A stretch of DNA of 64,000 nucleotides from Gordonia polyisoprenivorans NBRC 16320 = JCM 10675 (GCF_000241325.1 NZ_BAEI01000064.1:62001-126000), one strand, 5' to 3'; shown: positions 16,242 to 24,968, counted from the stretch's first letter. Made by a program: numbers and translations. The notes: generated by a model from the letters alone, not told the origin.

Positions 16242-17282
16242 ATGGCAAACGTTGATTGGGAGCGCGTCAGCAAGGGCGTGGCTCGAGAGCAAGAGAAGAT
16301 GATCTGGCGCCCCTATGGGATCCCGACCGTCCTCGACCTGGAGAAGTCGGCGTTTCACGACGCTCCCATCTCCACCCCCTGGGACATTCCAGAGAAGCTG
16401 GTGGTCTCGGTGGCCATCACCGGCGCCTTCTTTCGCAAGGACCAGAACCCCAACCAGCCCATCACCCCCGGCGAGATCTTGGAGTCGGCCCGAGAGGTGA
16501 CCAAAGCCGGTGCCAGCACCGTCCACATCCACGTCCGCGACGACGAGGGCTACAACGTGTTGTCGCCGGAGCGTTTTCGGGAGGTCATCAGCCCGCTGCG
16601 CGAAGAATTTCCCTCGCTCGTCGTCGATGGCTGCCTCGTGCCCGCGCTCGGTGGTGAGTGGGAGCTGATGAAGAATGTCCTCGAGGGTGGTGTGCTCGAT
16701 GCTGCACCGATCAACACCACGGCGACCTACATCGGCGACTCGTTGTTCGTGAAGCCGGCACCGATCATGATCGACAAGGTTCGACTCATCAACGAATCCG
16801 GCGCAAAGCCGGAGATCGCGGTCTACACAGACGCCGACGTCTCCAATGCCGACCGCTTCTTGATCAAGCCCGGACTCATCGAGACCCCGGCGGCATGGTT
16901 GATCCTCCCGGCGCTGCCGGGCTGCAGCCCGATGGAGAACCCACGACAGATGATCGACGGTCTGACCCGGACCGCGTCTGCGATCCGCGACATAGACCCG
17001 GACGCCTTCATCATGGTCTGCGCCGCGGGCCGCGCGTCCACTCACGTCGCCGCCCTGGCCGCCTTGATGGGTCTGCACATCCGGGTTGGCATGGAAGATA
17101 CCTACTGGCTGTGGCCGCACCGCGAGGACAAGATCGAAAGCAATGTCCAAGCGCTGCACATGGGTCAGCTGATTTCCCAGGTTGTCGGCCGACCGGTCGC
17201 GACCCCGGAAGAGTATCGAGCGATGCTCGGTCTCCCCGAGACCAACGCACAGATCCCGGCCACCGCTGGGGTCGGCGCCTAG
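16242..17282 (+). CDS. BKACE / 3-keto-5-aminohexanoate cleavage-family enzyme (DUF849)
   Basis: 346-residue member of the beta-keto acid cleavage enzyme family (former DUF849, prototype Kce of lysine fermentation). These zinc enzymes condense a beta-keto acid with acetyl-CoA and split it into acetoacetate and a new CoA ester. The zinc-site motif VHIHVRDDEG lies near residue 100, and the conserved AITGAF, GCLVPALGG and VGMEDTYWLW segments are seen. ATG 16242 follows AAAGGAA. It indicates that the island's substrate passes through a beta-keto acid. A 16-bp hairpin directly follows the gene. The substrate class is not determined. Confidence 0.88.
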   Translation: MANVDWERVSKGVAREQEKMIWRPYGIPTVLDLEKSAFHDAPISTPWDIPEKLVVSVAITGAFFRKDQNPNQPITPGEILESAREVTKAGASTVHIHVRDDEGYNVLSPERFREVISPLREEFPSLVVDGCLVPALGGEWELMKNVLEGGVLDAAPINTTATYIGDSLFVKPAPIMIDKVRLINESGAKPEIAVYTDADVSNADRFLIKPGLIETPAAWLILPALPGCSPMENPRQMIDGLTRTASAIRDIDPDAFIMVCAAGRASTHVAALAALMGLHIRVGMEDTYWLWPHREDKIESNVQALHMGQLISQVVGRPVATPEEYRAMLGLPETNAQIPATAGVGA

Positions 17283-17296
17283 CCGAACGTCCCCTC

Positions 17297-17334
17297 CTGA
17301 TGGTGCCGGGGCGTGCAAGCCCCGGCACCATCAG
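17297..17334 (+). terminator. Strong hairpin between BKACE and quinone-reductase-like genes
   Basis: Perfect 16-bp stem (left arm CTGATGGTGCCGGGGC, 17297-17312) with a 6-base loop GTGCAA, 15 bases after the BKACE stop. No T-tract follows. It may terminate part of the transcripts inside the operon or protect the upstream message. Confidence 0.65.
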
Positions 17335-17360
17335 CTCGTCACAGAACTGGAGAAACCCCC

Positions 17361-18317
17361 GTGCGAGCAGTCATGATCACCGGACTCAACGGTCCTGCAG
17401 CACTACAGATCCATGATGTCGATGACCCAGTACGGGCCGCCGGCGAGGTCCTCGTCGAGGTGAAGGCAGTGGCGCCCGCATTCCCGGACCTGTTGATGTC
17501 CAAAGGCGAGTACCAGGTCAAGCCAGAACTCCCCTTCAGCCCGGGTTCGGACTTCGCCGGGGTTGTTCTCGACGGCCCCGCCGACTCCGAGTTCCGCCCA
17601 GGTGCCCGTATCGCCGGCTGCCTGAGTTACGGTGCCGCGGCGGAGAAGCTCGCAGTCACCGAGGATCGCATCTATCCGATACCCGATGAGATGTCGTTCG
17701 AGGACGCCGCTGCTCTGCCGATGAATTACCTCACCGCCCACTTCGCGCTCGTCACCCGAGGAGGACTCGTCAAGGGCGATACGGTCATGGTCCTCGGGGC
17801 ATCGGGCGGGGTCGGGTCTGCCGCCATCCAGGTGGCCGCAGGTCTGGGCGCGGAGGTGATCGCGGTCGTCTCCAGCGAGGAACGTGCCGCCGTGGCACGC
17901 GAAGCAGGCGCTCATCACTCGGTCCTCCGTGAGGAGGTACCGGACAGGGTCCGCCAACTCACCGACGGCGCAGGTGTCGACATCGTCGTCGATGTGGTCG
18001 GTGGAGACATCCGAAATGCGTTGAGATGTCTCGCTCCGTTCGGCCGGGTGATGGCGGTTGGATTCGCCTCGGGAGAAATCCCGACCGTCAAGGTCAATCG
18101 CCTGCTACTGACCAACACCGACGTGCGCGGCGTCGAGTCGGACTACCTCTGGACACAGGGCACTAGCCGTCAAGCATGGGATGACCTCCTCGATCTCAGC
18201 GGCCGTGGCTTCATCACACCAGTCGTTCGCAGCGGCGGAAACCTGGACAACTACGGTGCGGCATTGGAGAACCTGTCCGCCCGCAGTGTGATCGGAAGAA
18301 TCGTGCTGACGGTGTGA
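17361..18317 (+). CDS. Quinone-oxidoreductase-like MDR-family NADPH oxidoreductase
   Basis: 318-residue medium-chain dehydrogenase/reductase of the zinc-free quinone oxidoreductase type, similar in kind to NADPH:quinone reductases and acrylyl-CoA-type reductases. It has an N-terminal GroES-like fold (PGSDFAGVVLDG), the cofactor motif VLGASGGVGSAAIQVA near residues 142-157, and C-terminal ARSVIGRIVL. No structural zinc cysteines are seen. GTG 17361 with GGAG at 17349-17352 is the start. In this operon it may reduce an enone or enoyl-CoA intermediate, by inference. Cofactor choice (NADPH) is from the family only. Confidence 0.88.
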   Translation: MRAVMITGLNGPAALQIHDVDDPVRAAGEVLVEVKAVAPAFPDLLMSKGEYQVKPELPFSPGSDFAGVVLDGPADSEFRPGARIAGCLSYGAAAEKLAVTEDRIYPIPDEMSFEDAAALPMNYLTAHFALVTRGGLVKGDTVMVLGASGGVGSAAIQVAAGLGAEVIAVVSSEERAAVAREAGAHHSVLREEVPDRVRQLTDGAGVDIVVDVVGGDIRNALRCLAPFGRVMAVGFASGEIPTVKVNRLLLTNTDVRGVESDYLWTQGTSRQAWDDLLDLSGRGFITPVVRSGGNLDNYGAALENLSARSVIGRIVLTV

Positions 18318-18345
18318 TCCACCTCCTCGACTCACTCGGTCAACC

Positions 18346-18398
18346 GAGGGGGCGGGTTGCCGGCACCCCGGTCGCCCCGGCACCCCGCCCTCTTCTTC
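18346..18398 (+). terminator. GC-rich imperfect hairpin with pyrimidine tail
   Basis: A roughly 14-bp imperfect stem joins GAGGGGGCGGGTTGCCGG (18346-18363) with the stretch ending GGCACCCCGCCCTC (to 18392), followed by TTCTTC. This is the best rho-independent-like terminator of the island, yet it lies between two genes of the same direction, ahead of the enoyl-CoA hydratase. Confidence 0.55.
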
Positions 18399-18423
18399 AG
18401 CCCGGATCCAGATCGGAGTTATC

Positions 18424-19203
18424 GTGACAACCGACGTTCATGTCGAGGTCGACGAGCAGATTCTCATCGTCACGCTCGACCGTCCGAAAGCAAACGCAAT
18501 CAACGCCGCCACGAGCGTCGCCATCCATGCCGCCATCGACCGCTTACGCACGGATGACTCCCTGCGAGCAGCCGTACTCACTGCAGCCGGCGACCGGTTC
18601 TTCAGTGCTGGTTGGGATCTGAAATCCGCCGACGATGGCGAAGCTCACGACGCGGACCACGGACCGGGCGGATTCGCCGGTATCACCGAGCTCTTCGGCA
18701 TCGGCAAGCCGATAGTGGCCGCCGTCAACGGTTCGGCGTACGGGGGAGGCGTCGAGATGATGCTCGCCGCAGATCTCGCCGTCGCGTCGGAAGATGCCGT
18801 ATTCGCCTTTCCCGAAGCACGTTTGGGTATTCTCCCCGATGCGGGTGGCGTGATCAGACTGTCACGGCTGCTTCCACGCCCCCTTGCGCTCGAGCTCCTC
18901 CTCACCGGCCGACGATTCACCTCCGCAGAAGCACGGACGTGGGGCATCGTGAACCGGGTGGTACCGGTCGGAGAGGTTCGCCAGGTTGCCATCGATCTCG
19001 CCAAATCCCTTTGTGGCGCAGCACCACTCGCGGTAGCCGCCATTCTCGACATCGTCGAGCACACCGCGGGGACCGAATTGAGCGACGCCTTCGGTGTATC
19101 GCGTGCCCTGCCGAGGGTGAGAGCGGTGGCACGCTCCGCCGACGCCGTCGAAGGTGCGGCGGCATATGCGGCCAAGCGCTCCCCCCGTTGGCAAGGGCGG
19201 TAA
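18424..19203 (+). CDS. Enoyl-CoA hydratase/isomerase family protein
   Basis: 259-residue crotonase-fold protein. The oxyanion-hole loops are GDRFFSAGWDL and NGSAYGGGVEM; both Glu positions used by hydratases appear, one in PEARLGILPDAGG and one in LALELL after the RLSRLLPR helix. It probably hydrates an enoyl-CoA formed after the acyl-CoA ligase encoded next. The GTG start has GGAG about 9 bases upstream. It sits 106 bases after the MDR gene, across a terminator-like hairpin, so it may be partly independent in expression. Confidence 0.9.
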   Translation: MTTDVHVEVDEQILIVTLDRPKANAINAATSVAIHAAIDRLRTDDSLRAAVLTAAGDRFFSAGWDLKSADDGEAHDADHGPGGFAGITELFGIGKPIVAAVNGSAYGGGVEMMLAADLAVASEDAVFAFPEARLGILPDAGGVIRLSRLLPRPLALELLLTGRRFTSAEARTWGIVNRVVPVGEVRQVAIDLAKSLCGAAPLAVAAILDIVEHTAGTELSDAFGVSRALPRVRAVARSADAVEGAAAYAAKRSPRWQGR

Positions 19204-19266
19204 CCAACCGTGGACGGCACCGAGCAGCACTCACGACACTCGCCACACAGACCTCCAGGGACTGAC

Positions 19267-20802
19267 ATGAACCACAAACACCATGACGACCGACCGCGTC
19301 CGTTCACCACGCTTCCAGAAGCGTTGCAGCACTGGTCCGTCGAGACTCCCGATGCCTTGGCCCTCACAGCAGGCGGCACAGAGCTGACCTACGCCGACCT
19401 TTACGACCATGTCGCTCGGTGCGTCGGTTGGTTGACCGACCGCGGTGTGGTCCGGGGTGATCGGGTGGTGATCGTCGGTTTCAACCGCATCGAGTGGGTG
19501 GTCCACTATCTGGCCACCCTTTCGATGGGTGCGGTCATCGCTCCGGCCAACAATCGCCTCAACCCGTCACAGTTCGCCGACCAGGTGGCGCTTCTCGATG
19601 CCTCGTTGGTGCTCACCGATGAACTGCATCGTGATATAGCTTCCGAGGTGCAATCGGCCAAGGTCAGGCCAATGGATCAGACCTACCTGAACAACGACGC
19701 AGGTAGCTTTCCGGCGCTGGATGCAGATGCGCTCGCACTAATCAGCTTCACTTCCGGCACAACGGGAAAGCCCAAGGGCGCCATGCTGACCCAGAGTGCA
19801 CTCGCACAGGCTTCCTGGCCTTTCGCCCAAGTGATGGGCACCGGTGGCGGCGACTCGACGTTGGTCGTGGTGCCGATGTTCCACAACACGGGATTCGTGG
19901 ATCAGTTCGGTCACATGTTGTTGCTCGGCGGCCGAACCGATCTCCTGCACAAGTTCCGGACCAAGGATGCCGTCGCGGCACTGACCGAGCGCCCGGTCAC
20001 CTACCTTGCGGCAGTGCCGAGCATCCACCGATTGATCATGCTGGCCGATGGCGCCGACGAGGCCTTGTCGTCTGTTCGGACGCTCCTATATGGCGGTTCA
20101 CCAATGCCCGCACCGTGGATCGACGAACTACTCGCGAAGTGGCCGCGCATGAAACTCTTCCATGGCTACGGCATGACCGAATATGGTTCTGCGGTCTCGT
20201 TCCTGCCGTCCGAATTCGCCACGGAGCGTGGTGAATCAGTCGGGTTCGCTGTCCCAGGTACCTCGATCAGAATCGTGGATGACACGGGTTCGGACGTCAC
20301 GGAAGGCGAGACCGGTGAGATGTGGGTGCGTGGACCCACGCGCATGCAGGGTTACTGGCGGCAACCCGATCTGTCCGCGGACAAGATCCGCGAGGGCTGG
20401 CTCCGCACGGGTGACCTCGCGCGCTGCGACGCGGGCTTCTATTACATCGAAGGCCGAGTGGATGACGTCATCAACAGGGGCGGCGAGAAGATCCTGCCGG
20501 CGCACGTCGAGAGCATGCTTTCCGAACTCGAGCCCGTCGCAGACAGTTGTGTGTTCGGCGTTCCGGACTCAGTACTCCAAAACCGGGTGTGGGCTGCTGT
20601 GGAAGAGCGGCAAGGGCATGTGCTCGACGAAGCCGCCGCTCGCAAGGCGCTACTGTCGAAGCTCCCCGACTACGCAGTCCCCGAGCGAATCTGTGTCCTC
20701 CAGTCACTTTCTCGTGGTGCGAGTGGGAAGGTCGACCGCCGGGCGACGGCGCGCCACTTCGCGGAATTGATCGAGAAGGGCGAGTTGTCTGTTCGGAGAT
20801 GA
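19267..20802 (+). CDS. AMP-forming acyl-CoA synthetase/ligase (ANL superfamily)
   Basis: 511-residue AMP-forming ligase that should activate a carboxylic acid as its CoA ester. Landmarks: P-loop TSGTTGKPKGAM from residue 162, GYGMTEYG adenylate-binding motif, LRTGDLAR with the adenine-binding Asp, NRGGEKILP hinge, and the catalytic Lys in SGKVDRRA near the C-terminus. ATG 19267 follows CAGGGA; an in-frame GTG at 19210 would add 19 residues without a better ribosome site. No carrier-protein domain is near, so this is a catabolic ligase, not a peptide synthetase module. It is the last rightward gene of the island before the TetR gene. Confidence 0.9.
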   Translation: MNHKHHDDRPRPFTTLPEALQHWSVETPDALALTAGGTELTYADLYDHVARCVGWLTDRGVVRGDRVVIVGFNRIEWVVHYLATLSMGAVIAPANNRLNPSQFADQVALLDASLVLTDELHRDIASEVQSAKVRPMDQTYLNNDAGSFPALDADALALISFTSGTTGKPKGAMLTQSALAQASWPFAQVMGTGGGDSTLVVVPMFHNTGFVDQFGHMLLLGGRTDLLHKFRTKDAVAALTERPVTYLAAVPSIHRLIMLADGADEALSSVRTLLYGGSPMPAPWIDELLAKWPRMKLFHGYGMTEYGSAVSFLPSEFATERGESVGFAVPGTSIRIVDDTGSDVTEGETGEMWVRGPTRMQGYWRQPDLSADKIREGWLRTGDLARCDAGFYYIEGRVDDVINRGGEKILPAHVESMLSELEPVADSCVFGVPDSVLQNRVWAAVEERQGHVLDEAAARKALLSKLPDYAVPERICVLQSLSRGASGKVDRRATARHFAELIEKGELSVRR

Positions 20803-20849
20803 CTTCTCGTCGGCGGATTTACGACAGTATCGACGGAGGACTCTCGAGT

Positions 20850-21539
20850 TCAGCCGCGAGCTACGGACTCCTCGGGTGGCGCGGTGCGGTGGAGTCCGGC
20901 CGCACCCACCATCCGACGGACGAGGCCCTCGTATCGATTCGCGACTGCAGGGATCGATAGCTCACCGCCGTGCTTGTACCAGGACGTGACATATTCACAC
21001 AGGGTGATGATGGCGAACGCCGTCGTCTTCACATCGTCGACCCGAAAAAGTTCGGCCTCGACCCCGGATCGAAGAATTGAGCGGACCTCCTCGACATACT
21101 GGAGTTCCATCTTGAAGATCGGATCGAGGCGTTCCTTCGGAATCTCGGAGCTCAGACTCCGGAGTCCGACCGTCATATCAAAGGCCAGCGCCACATCGGC
21201 CTGTTGTAATTGCCAAGTGACATGTGCGCGGACGAGTTGACTCAATCGGAAAACCGGATCGTCGTCGGTCAGCGATTGGCCGACATACTCGACGAAATCG
21301 CGCATAGCCTGCTCGATGACCGAAACGTAGAGTTCCTCTTTCGAGGGGAAGTACCAGTACAGCGCCGGCGGCGAAATCCCGAGTTCGTCGGCAACGGCCT
21401 TGACGCTCGTGCCTGCGTACCCGTTGGCCACGAACAGCTGCAGTGCGACCTGCATGACGCGTTCCCGGCCGACTGACTCTCTGGCGTTGCGGGCAGGTCT
21501 ACCCCCGGACTTCGCCGGTGTCCCGCTCTTGGCAGCCAT
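20850..21539 (-). CDS. TetR-family transcriptional regulator
   Basis: 229-residue TetR regulator. The N-terminal helix-turn-helix is clear (ALQLFVANGYAGTSVKAVADELGISPPALYWYFPSKEELY, landmarks GYAGTSVKAVADELG and ALYWYFPSKEEL), preceded by a basic, Gly/Pro-rich arm. The C-terminal ligand domain is divergent. It converges on the acyl-CoA ligase gene and diverges from a second TetR gene. Palindromes at 21642-21658 and 21688-21703 in the divergent gap are likely operators. It is the best candidate local regulator of the catabolic island, by position. The C-terminus is predicted to bind a CoA ester or the substrate, by inference. Confidence 0.92.
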   Translation of the reverse strand: MAAKSGTPAKSGGRPARNARESVGRERVMQVALQLFVANGYAGTSVKAVADELGISPPALYWYFPSKEELYVSVIEQAMRDFVEYVGQSLTDDDPVFRLSQLVRAHVTWQLQQADVALAFDMTVGLRSLSSEIPKERLDPIFKMELQYVEEVRSILRSGVEAELFRVDDVKTTAFAIITLCEYVTSWYKHGGELSIPAVANRYEGLVRRMVGAAGLHRTAPPEESVARG

Positions 21540-21641
21540 CTGGCCCTCACCCCTGTCCCAGCGCTGGCCAGCCGAGACCAGGCGCCGTATTCGTCAGCGT
21601 GGCCTGGGTATGACCCCACCCGCGCCTCGCTCTTCCTTAAT

Positions 21642-21703
21642 GTACATAAGATGTGTACCACATAGTTCTACCAGGTAATATGAATCCACACGTGGGCACG
21701 TGT
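21642..21703. promoter_or_regulatory. Operators and promoter between divergent TetR genes
   Basis: Two inverted repeats: GTACA-N7-TGTAC (21642-21658) and ACACGTG-GG-CACGTGT (21688-21703). A -10-like TAATAT lies at 21676-21681 for rightward transcription. The first repeat includes GATGTGTACC, which recurs upstream of the P450-flavodoxin operon. Otherwise the 271-base gap 21540-21810 shows nothing else. Confidence 0.55.
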
Positions 21704-21810
21704 AGGTTTCGCTCGTGTGAATCGTAGAGAGATGTGTCGACCTGCGGACAAGTCGGCAGGCGGAGGGGCCGGAACCTGAGCGCCTGCGGCAGAGACGGGG
21801 AGAGGAGACA

Positions 21811-22536
21811 GTGGGCGTGACTGACCCCACGGTGGTGTCGATGGTGACCACGGAGAGCAACGACCCAGCAGACGACGAACAAACGCCGCGAGGCGCCGCC
21901 GCCGACAAGTTACGGCGCTACCTGGACAAGGTGGACTGGAGTGGACTGTCCTACCGTCGACGTCAGATCCTGGAGGCCTTCGTGTCGTTGGCGTGCTCGC
22001 ACGGTTACCAGGCGGTATCGATGCGCGATCTCGGCGAACAAGTGGGAGTCAAGGCGCCCAGCATTTATCGCCACTTCCCGCAGGGCCGAGATGAGATCGT
22101 CACCGAGGCATTCCGTTGGCATTTCTATCGATTTGCGTCCGCCGTCCTCGATGGCGTTGAGGCGACCAACGACGTTTACGAGTATTGGAACGCCCTCGTT
22201 CGGGTTCACTTACATCGTCAATTGGAAAGTCCCGAGAACGATATGTGGGACATCCTCATGGCCAGCGATCGGATTGCTGGATTTCTGCCACCGGAAACTC
22301 GCGCAGAATATTACGAGTGGTGCGGTCTGTACGAGGACATGTATGCCGCGGCCGCGGTCGAATTGGGCTACGAGTTCGGCGAGATCGACAAGTTCGTCAA
22401 GGTGGTGGTCAAGATCCTCGACACCTCGAACGAATGGTGCCGATGGGACGGAACGAAAAAGGATCTGCAGCGGTGCACACGCCAGGCGATAACCCTGAGT
22501 CGCGCACTCCTCCACGTGGACATCGGAACTCCCTGA
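21811..22536 (+). CDS. TetR-family transcriptional regulator
   Basis: 241-residue regulator with a long N-terminal lead of about 45 residues before the helix-turn-helix (ILEAFVSLACSHGYQAVSMRDLGEQVGVKAPSIYRHFP; landmarks GYQAVSMRDLGEQVG and SIYRHFPQGRDEI). The C-terminal domain is rich in aromatic residues (EYYEWCGLYEDMY) and has no recognised ligand motif. The GTG start has AGGAG about 6 bases upstream. It diverges from the other TetR gene, sharing the operator region, so the pair may cross-regulate. It ends 55 bases before the convergent CoA-transferase gene, with a hairpin between. Confidence 0.9.
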   Translation: MGVTDPTVVSMVTTESNDPADDEQTPRGAAADKLRRYLDKVDWSGLSYRRRQILEAFVSLACSHGYQAVSMRDLGEQVGVKAPSIYRHFPQGRDEIVTEAFRWHFYRFASAVLDGVEATNDVYEYWNALVRVHLHRQLESPENDMWDILMASDRIAGFLPPETRAEYYEWCGLYEDMYAAAAVELGYEFGEIDKFVKVVVKILDTSNEWCRWDGTKKDLQRCTRQAITLSRALLHVDIGTP

Positions 22537-22539
22537 GGC

Positions 22540-22565
22540 GGCGCCGCCACGATCGCGGCGGCGCC
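22540..22565. terminator. Hairpin between convergent TetR and CoA-transferase genes
   Basis: 9-bp perfect inverted repeat GGCGCCGCC (22540-22548) and its complement (22557-22565) with an 8-base loop, starting 4 bases after the TetR stop. Its place between convergent genes suits a bidirectional terminator. Confidence 0.6.
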
Positions 22566-22591
22566 ACACCCGCGGGCGGTCGGTGTTGACC

Positions 22592-23251
22592 TCAGCGGAG
22601 GTCGATGGTGAGCGCGGTGTCGGTGGCGGTGATGACGTCGTCGGTGGTGATGCCGGGTGCGGTTTCGCGGAGGGTGGGGCCGTTGGGGGTGATGTCGATG
22701 ACGGCGAGATTGGTGATGATGCGGTTGACGACGTGTGCTCCGGTGAGGGGCAGGGTGCAGTGGTCGAGGATTTTGGGGTGGCCGCTGCGGTCGGTGTGTT
22801 CCATGAGGACGATGACGCGGGCGGCTCCGTGGACGAGGTCCATGGCGCCGCCCATGCCTTTGACCATTTTTCCGGGGACCATCCAGTTGGCGAGGTCGCC
22901 GTCACGCGAGACTTGCATGCCGCCGAGGACGGCGGTGTCGATGTGGCCGCCGCGGATCATTCCGAAGGACTGTGCGGAGTCGAAGAAGGAGGCTCCTGGG
23001 GTGATGGTGACGGTTTCTTTGCCGGCGTTGATGAGGTTGGCGTCGACGGTGTCGTCGGTGGGGTAGCCGCCTGTGCCGAGGATGCCGTTTTCGGAGTGCA
23101 GGGTGACGTGGATTCCGGCGGGTAGGTGGTCGGGGATGAGTGTGGGTAGTCCGATGCCGAGGTTGACGTATTCGCCGTCGATCATGTCGGCGGCGGCGCG
23201 TGCGGCCATTTGTTGGCGGGTCCAGCCGGCCAGTAGCGGGGTGGTGGTCAT
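22592..23251 (-). CDS. scoB: 3-oxoacid/3-oxoadipate CoA-transferase subunit B
   Basis: 219-residue beta subunit of a family I CoA transferase. The catalytic glutamate is Glu54 in [17 protein letters not shown] and the C-terminal [18 protein letters not shown] are family marks. It forms the active site with subunit A and moves CoA from succinyl-CoA to a 3-oxoacid (acetoacetate or 3-oxoadipate). The start overlaps the stop of the subunit A gene (ATGA). The alternative name pcaJ/catJ cannot be excluded, since an IclR regulator stands next to the pair. Acetoacetate use would connect with the BKACE enzyme of the island, which releases acetoacetate; that link is an inference. Confidence 0.88.
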   Translation of the reverse strand: MTTTPLLAGWTRQQMAARAAADMIDGEYVNLGIGLPTLIPDHLPAGIHVTLHSENGILGTGGYPTDDTVDANLINAGKETVTITPGASFFDSAQSFGMIRGGHIDTAVLGGMQVSRDGDLANWMVPGKMVKGMGGAMDLVHGAARVIVLMEHTDRSGHPKILDHCTLPLTGAHVVNRIITNLAVIDITPNGPTLRETAPGITTDDVITATDTALTIDLR

Positions 23252-24012
23252 GAGCGGTTCTCCGGGGTGGTGACGGTGCGTTTTTCGATGCGGGTGGCTT
23301 GGGGGCCGGTGTGCACGATTCGTTGGACGAACACGCCGGGGAGGTGGATGTGGTCGGGGTCGAGGTCCCCGGGGTCGACGAGTTCTTCGACTTGGGCGAT
23401 GGTGATGCGGCCGGCCATGGCGGCCAGGGGGTTGAAGTTGCGGGCGGTTTTGTCGAAGACCAGGTTTCCGTTGCGATCACCGAGGCGTGCGTGGACAAGT
23501 GCGTAGTCGGTGGTGATGGCGTGTTCGAGGACGTAGCGTTTGTCGCCGAACTGTTGGGTCTGTTTGGGTGGGGAACTCACCGCGACTGTTCCGTCGGGGT
23601 GGTAGCGCCAGGGCATTCCGCCGTCGGCGACGGGCGTACCGACCCCGGCGGGGGTGAAGAACGCCGGTATTCCGGCGCCACCGGCGCGGAGGCGTTCGGC
23701 GAGGGTGCCCTGGGGGGTGAGTTCGACGTCGAGCTCACCGGCGAGGTACTGGCGGGCGAATTCCTTGTTCTCCCCGACGTAGGAGGCGGTGACTCGCCGG
23801 ATACGTCTGGCGCACAGCAGGATTCCGAGGCCGTGGTCGTCGACGCCGCAGTTGTTGGAGAACACTTCCAGGTCAGTGACGTCGGTGTCGGCGAGCGCGG
23901 CGATGAGGATGTCGGGGATACCGCACAGCCCGAAACCGCCGACCGCGAGACTCGCTCGGTTGCCGATGTCGGCGACGGCCTCGGCCGCCGACATGAGTTG
24001 TGTCGCTGACAT
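23248..24012 (-). CDS. scoA: 3-oxoacid/3-oxoadipate CoA-transferase subunit A
   Basis: 254-residue alpha subunit. Marks are [12 protein letters not shown] near the N-terminus (CoA-binding glycine loop), FSNNCG, and [42 protein letters not shown] broken at the landmarks [14 protein letters not shown] and [15 protein letters not shown]. It closely follows the mycobacterial ScoA pattern as I recall it. Two ATGs lie 6 bases apart; the second (24012) is at good distance from AAGGAG. It is the first gene of the two-gene unit and diverges from the IclR regulator. See subunit B for the choice between ScoA and PcaI. Confidence 0.88.
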   Translation of the reverse strand: MSATQLMSAAEAVADIGNRASLAVGGFGLCGIPDILIAALADTDVTDLEVFSNNCGVDDHGLGILLCARRIRRVTASYVGENKEFARQYLAGELDVELTPQGTLAERLRAGGAGIPAFFTPAGVGTPVADGGMPWRYHPDGTVAVSSPPKQTQQFGDKRYVLEHAITTDYALVHARLGDRNGNLVFDKTARNFNPLAAMAGRITIAQVEELVDPGDLDPDHIHLPGVFVQRIVHTGPQATRIEKRTVTTPENRS

Positions 24013-24150
24013 CGACATCTCCTTCCGTCCGAAGCGAGCGCTCCGGGTGGTGTGGGTGTGGTGTTCGGTGAGCTGACACCAGACCGGTGTGGTGTGAGTG
24101 TGCGTGGCCTGCGCCGACGGACGCAATGATCCCCGGATTCTGCTCGTTTC

Positions 24151-24186
24151 GTGAACATCGTCGGCAAAGTCGTCCATTCAGTGAAC
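24151..24186. promoter_or_regulatory. Direct repeats in the scoA/iclR divergent region
   Basis: GTGAAC occurs at 24151-24156 and 24181-24186, both preceded by TTC or TTCA, exactly 30 bases apart (about three helical turns). A further short inverted repeat, ACACC-N5-GGTGT, lies nearer scoA. Such spaced repeats fit an IclR-family tetramer site, but this is only a candidate. Confidence 0.35.
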
Positions 24187-24200
24187 GCGTGGGAGATAGG

Positions 24201-24968
24201 ATGGCCGGCATGACCGAGGAGCGTTCCGGGGTGGTCGGGCGGGCGGCGGCGTTGTTGCGGGTGATCGGCGCGCATGAACCCGACGGGGTGACCACGACGG
24301 TCGCGGCCCGCCACGCATCGACCGCGCGACCCACCGCGCACCGGCTGCTGTGTGCGTTGCAGACCGAAGGGTTGCTCGATCGCGACCGTGCCGGTCGGTG
24401 GACGCTCGGCCCGGAAATCTATCTACTCGGTGCCAGCGCGGCCACCCGCTACGACATCACCGCCGACTCCGCGGATCTCCTCGACGCACTCGCACGTGAG
24501 TCCGGCGAGAGCGCGTTCCTGTCTGCGCGGCGCGGTGAGGAAACCGTGTGCATCGCGAGCAGAGAGGGCAGTTTTCCGCTGCGCTCCCATGTCCTGCATG
24601 AAGGTATCCGCTTCCCGCTCGGGGTCGCTTCGGCCGGTTTGGCGATCCTCAGTCACCTGCCCGACCACGACATCGATGACTACCTGCGTCGAACAGACCT
24701 GACCGACACCTGGGGGCCGGCACACTCCGCACCGGCCCTGCGTGCACGCATCGCCGCCACCAGAAACACCGGCTACGCGGTGAACCCCGCCCTCTTGGTC
24801 GAGGGCAGCTGGGGCATCGGCGCCGCAGTCTTCGACCACACCGGCACACCCTGCTGGGCCTTGAGCGTGACCGGCGTGGAAACCAGATTCGGCGACGCCC
24901 GCCAAAAAGCCATGGGCGCACTACTCCTCAAACACGCCCACATCCTGTCGCAACGACTGAAACGCTGA
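24201..24968 (+). CDS. IclR-family transcriptional regulator
   Basis: 255-residue IclR regulator: N-terminal winged helix (VVGRAAALLRVIGAH, then TTTVAARHASTARPTAHRLL with landmarks ARPTAHRLLCAL), then the effector domain with GEETVCIASREG, LRSHVLHEGIRFPLGVASAGLAIL and GYAVNPALLVEGSWGIGAAVFDH. ATG 24201 follows GGAG by about 7 bases; a second ATG at 24210 is possible. It diverges from scoAB and most likely controls that pair. Members next to pcaIJ respond to aromatic-pathway intermediates. Confidence 0.9.
   Translation: MAGMTEERSGVVGRAAALLRVIGAHEPDGVTTTVAARHASTARPTAHRLLCALQTEGLLDRDRAGRWTLGPEIYLLGASAATRYDITADSADLLDALARESGESAFLSARRGEETVCIASREGSFPLRSHVLHEGIRFPLGVASAGLAILSHLPDHDIDDYLRRTDLTDTWGPAHSAPALRARIAATRNTGYAVNPALLVEGSWGIGAAVFDHTGTPCWALSVTGVETRFGDARQKAMGALLLKHAHILSQRLKR

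Noticed and set aside
15768..17318. 516-residue leftward frame
   Set aside because: Antisense to the saccharopine-dehydrogenase-like and BKACE genes, low-complexity composition and no motifs.
17361..20802. Biosynthetic (NRPS-like) cluster reading of the ligase, MDR and P450 genes
   Set aside because: No carrier protein, condensation or ketosynthase domain is present; the BKACE, hydantoinase and CoA-transferase context points to catabolism.
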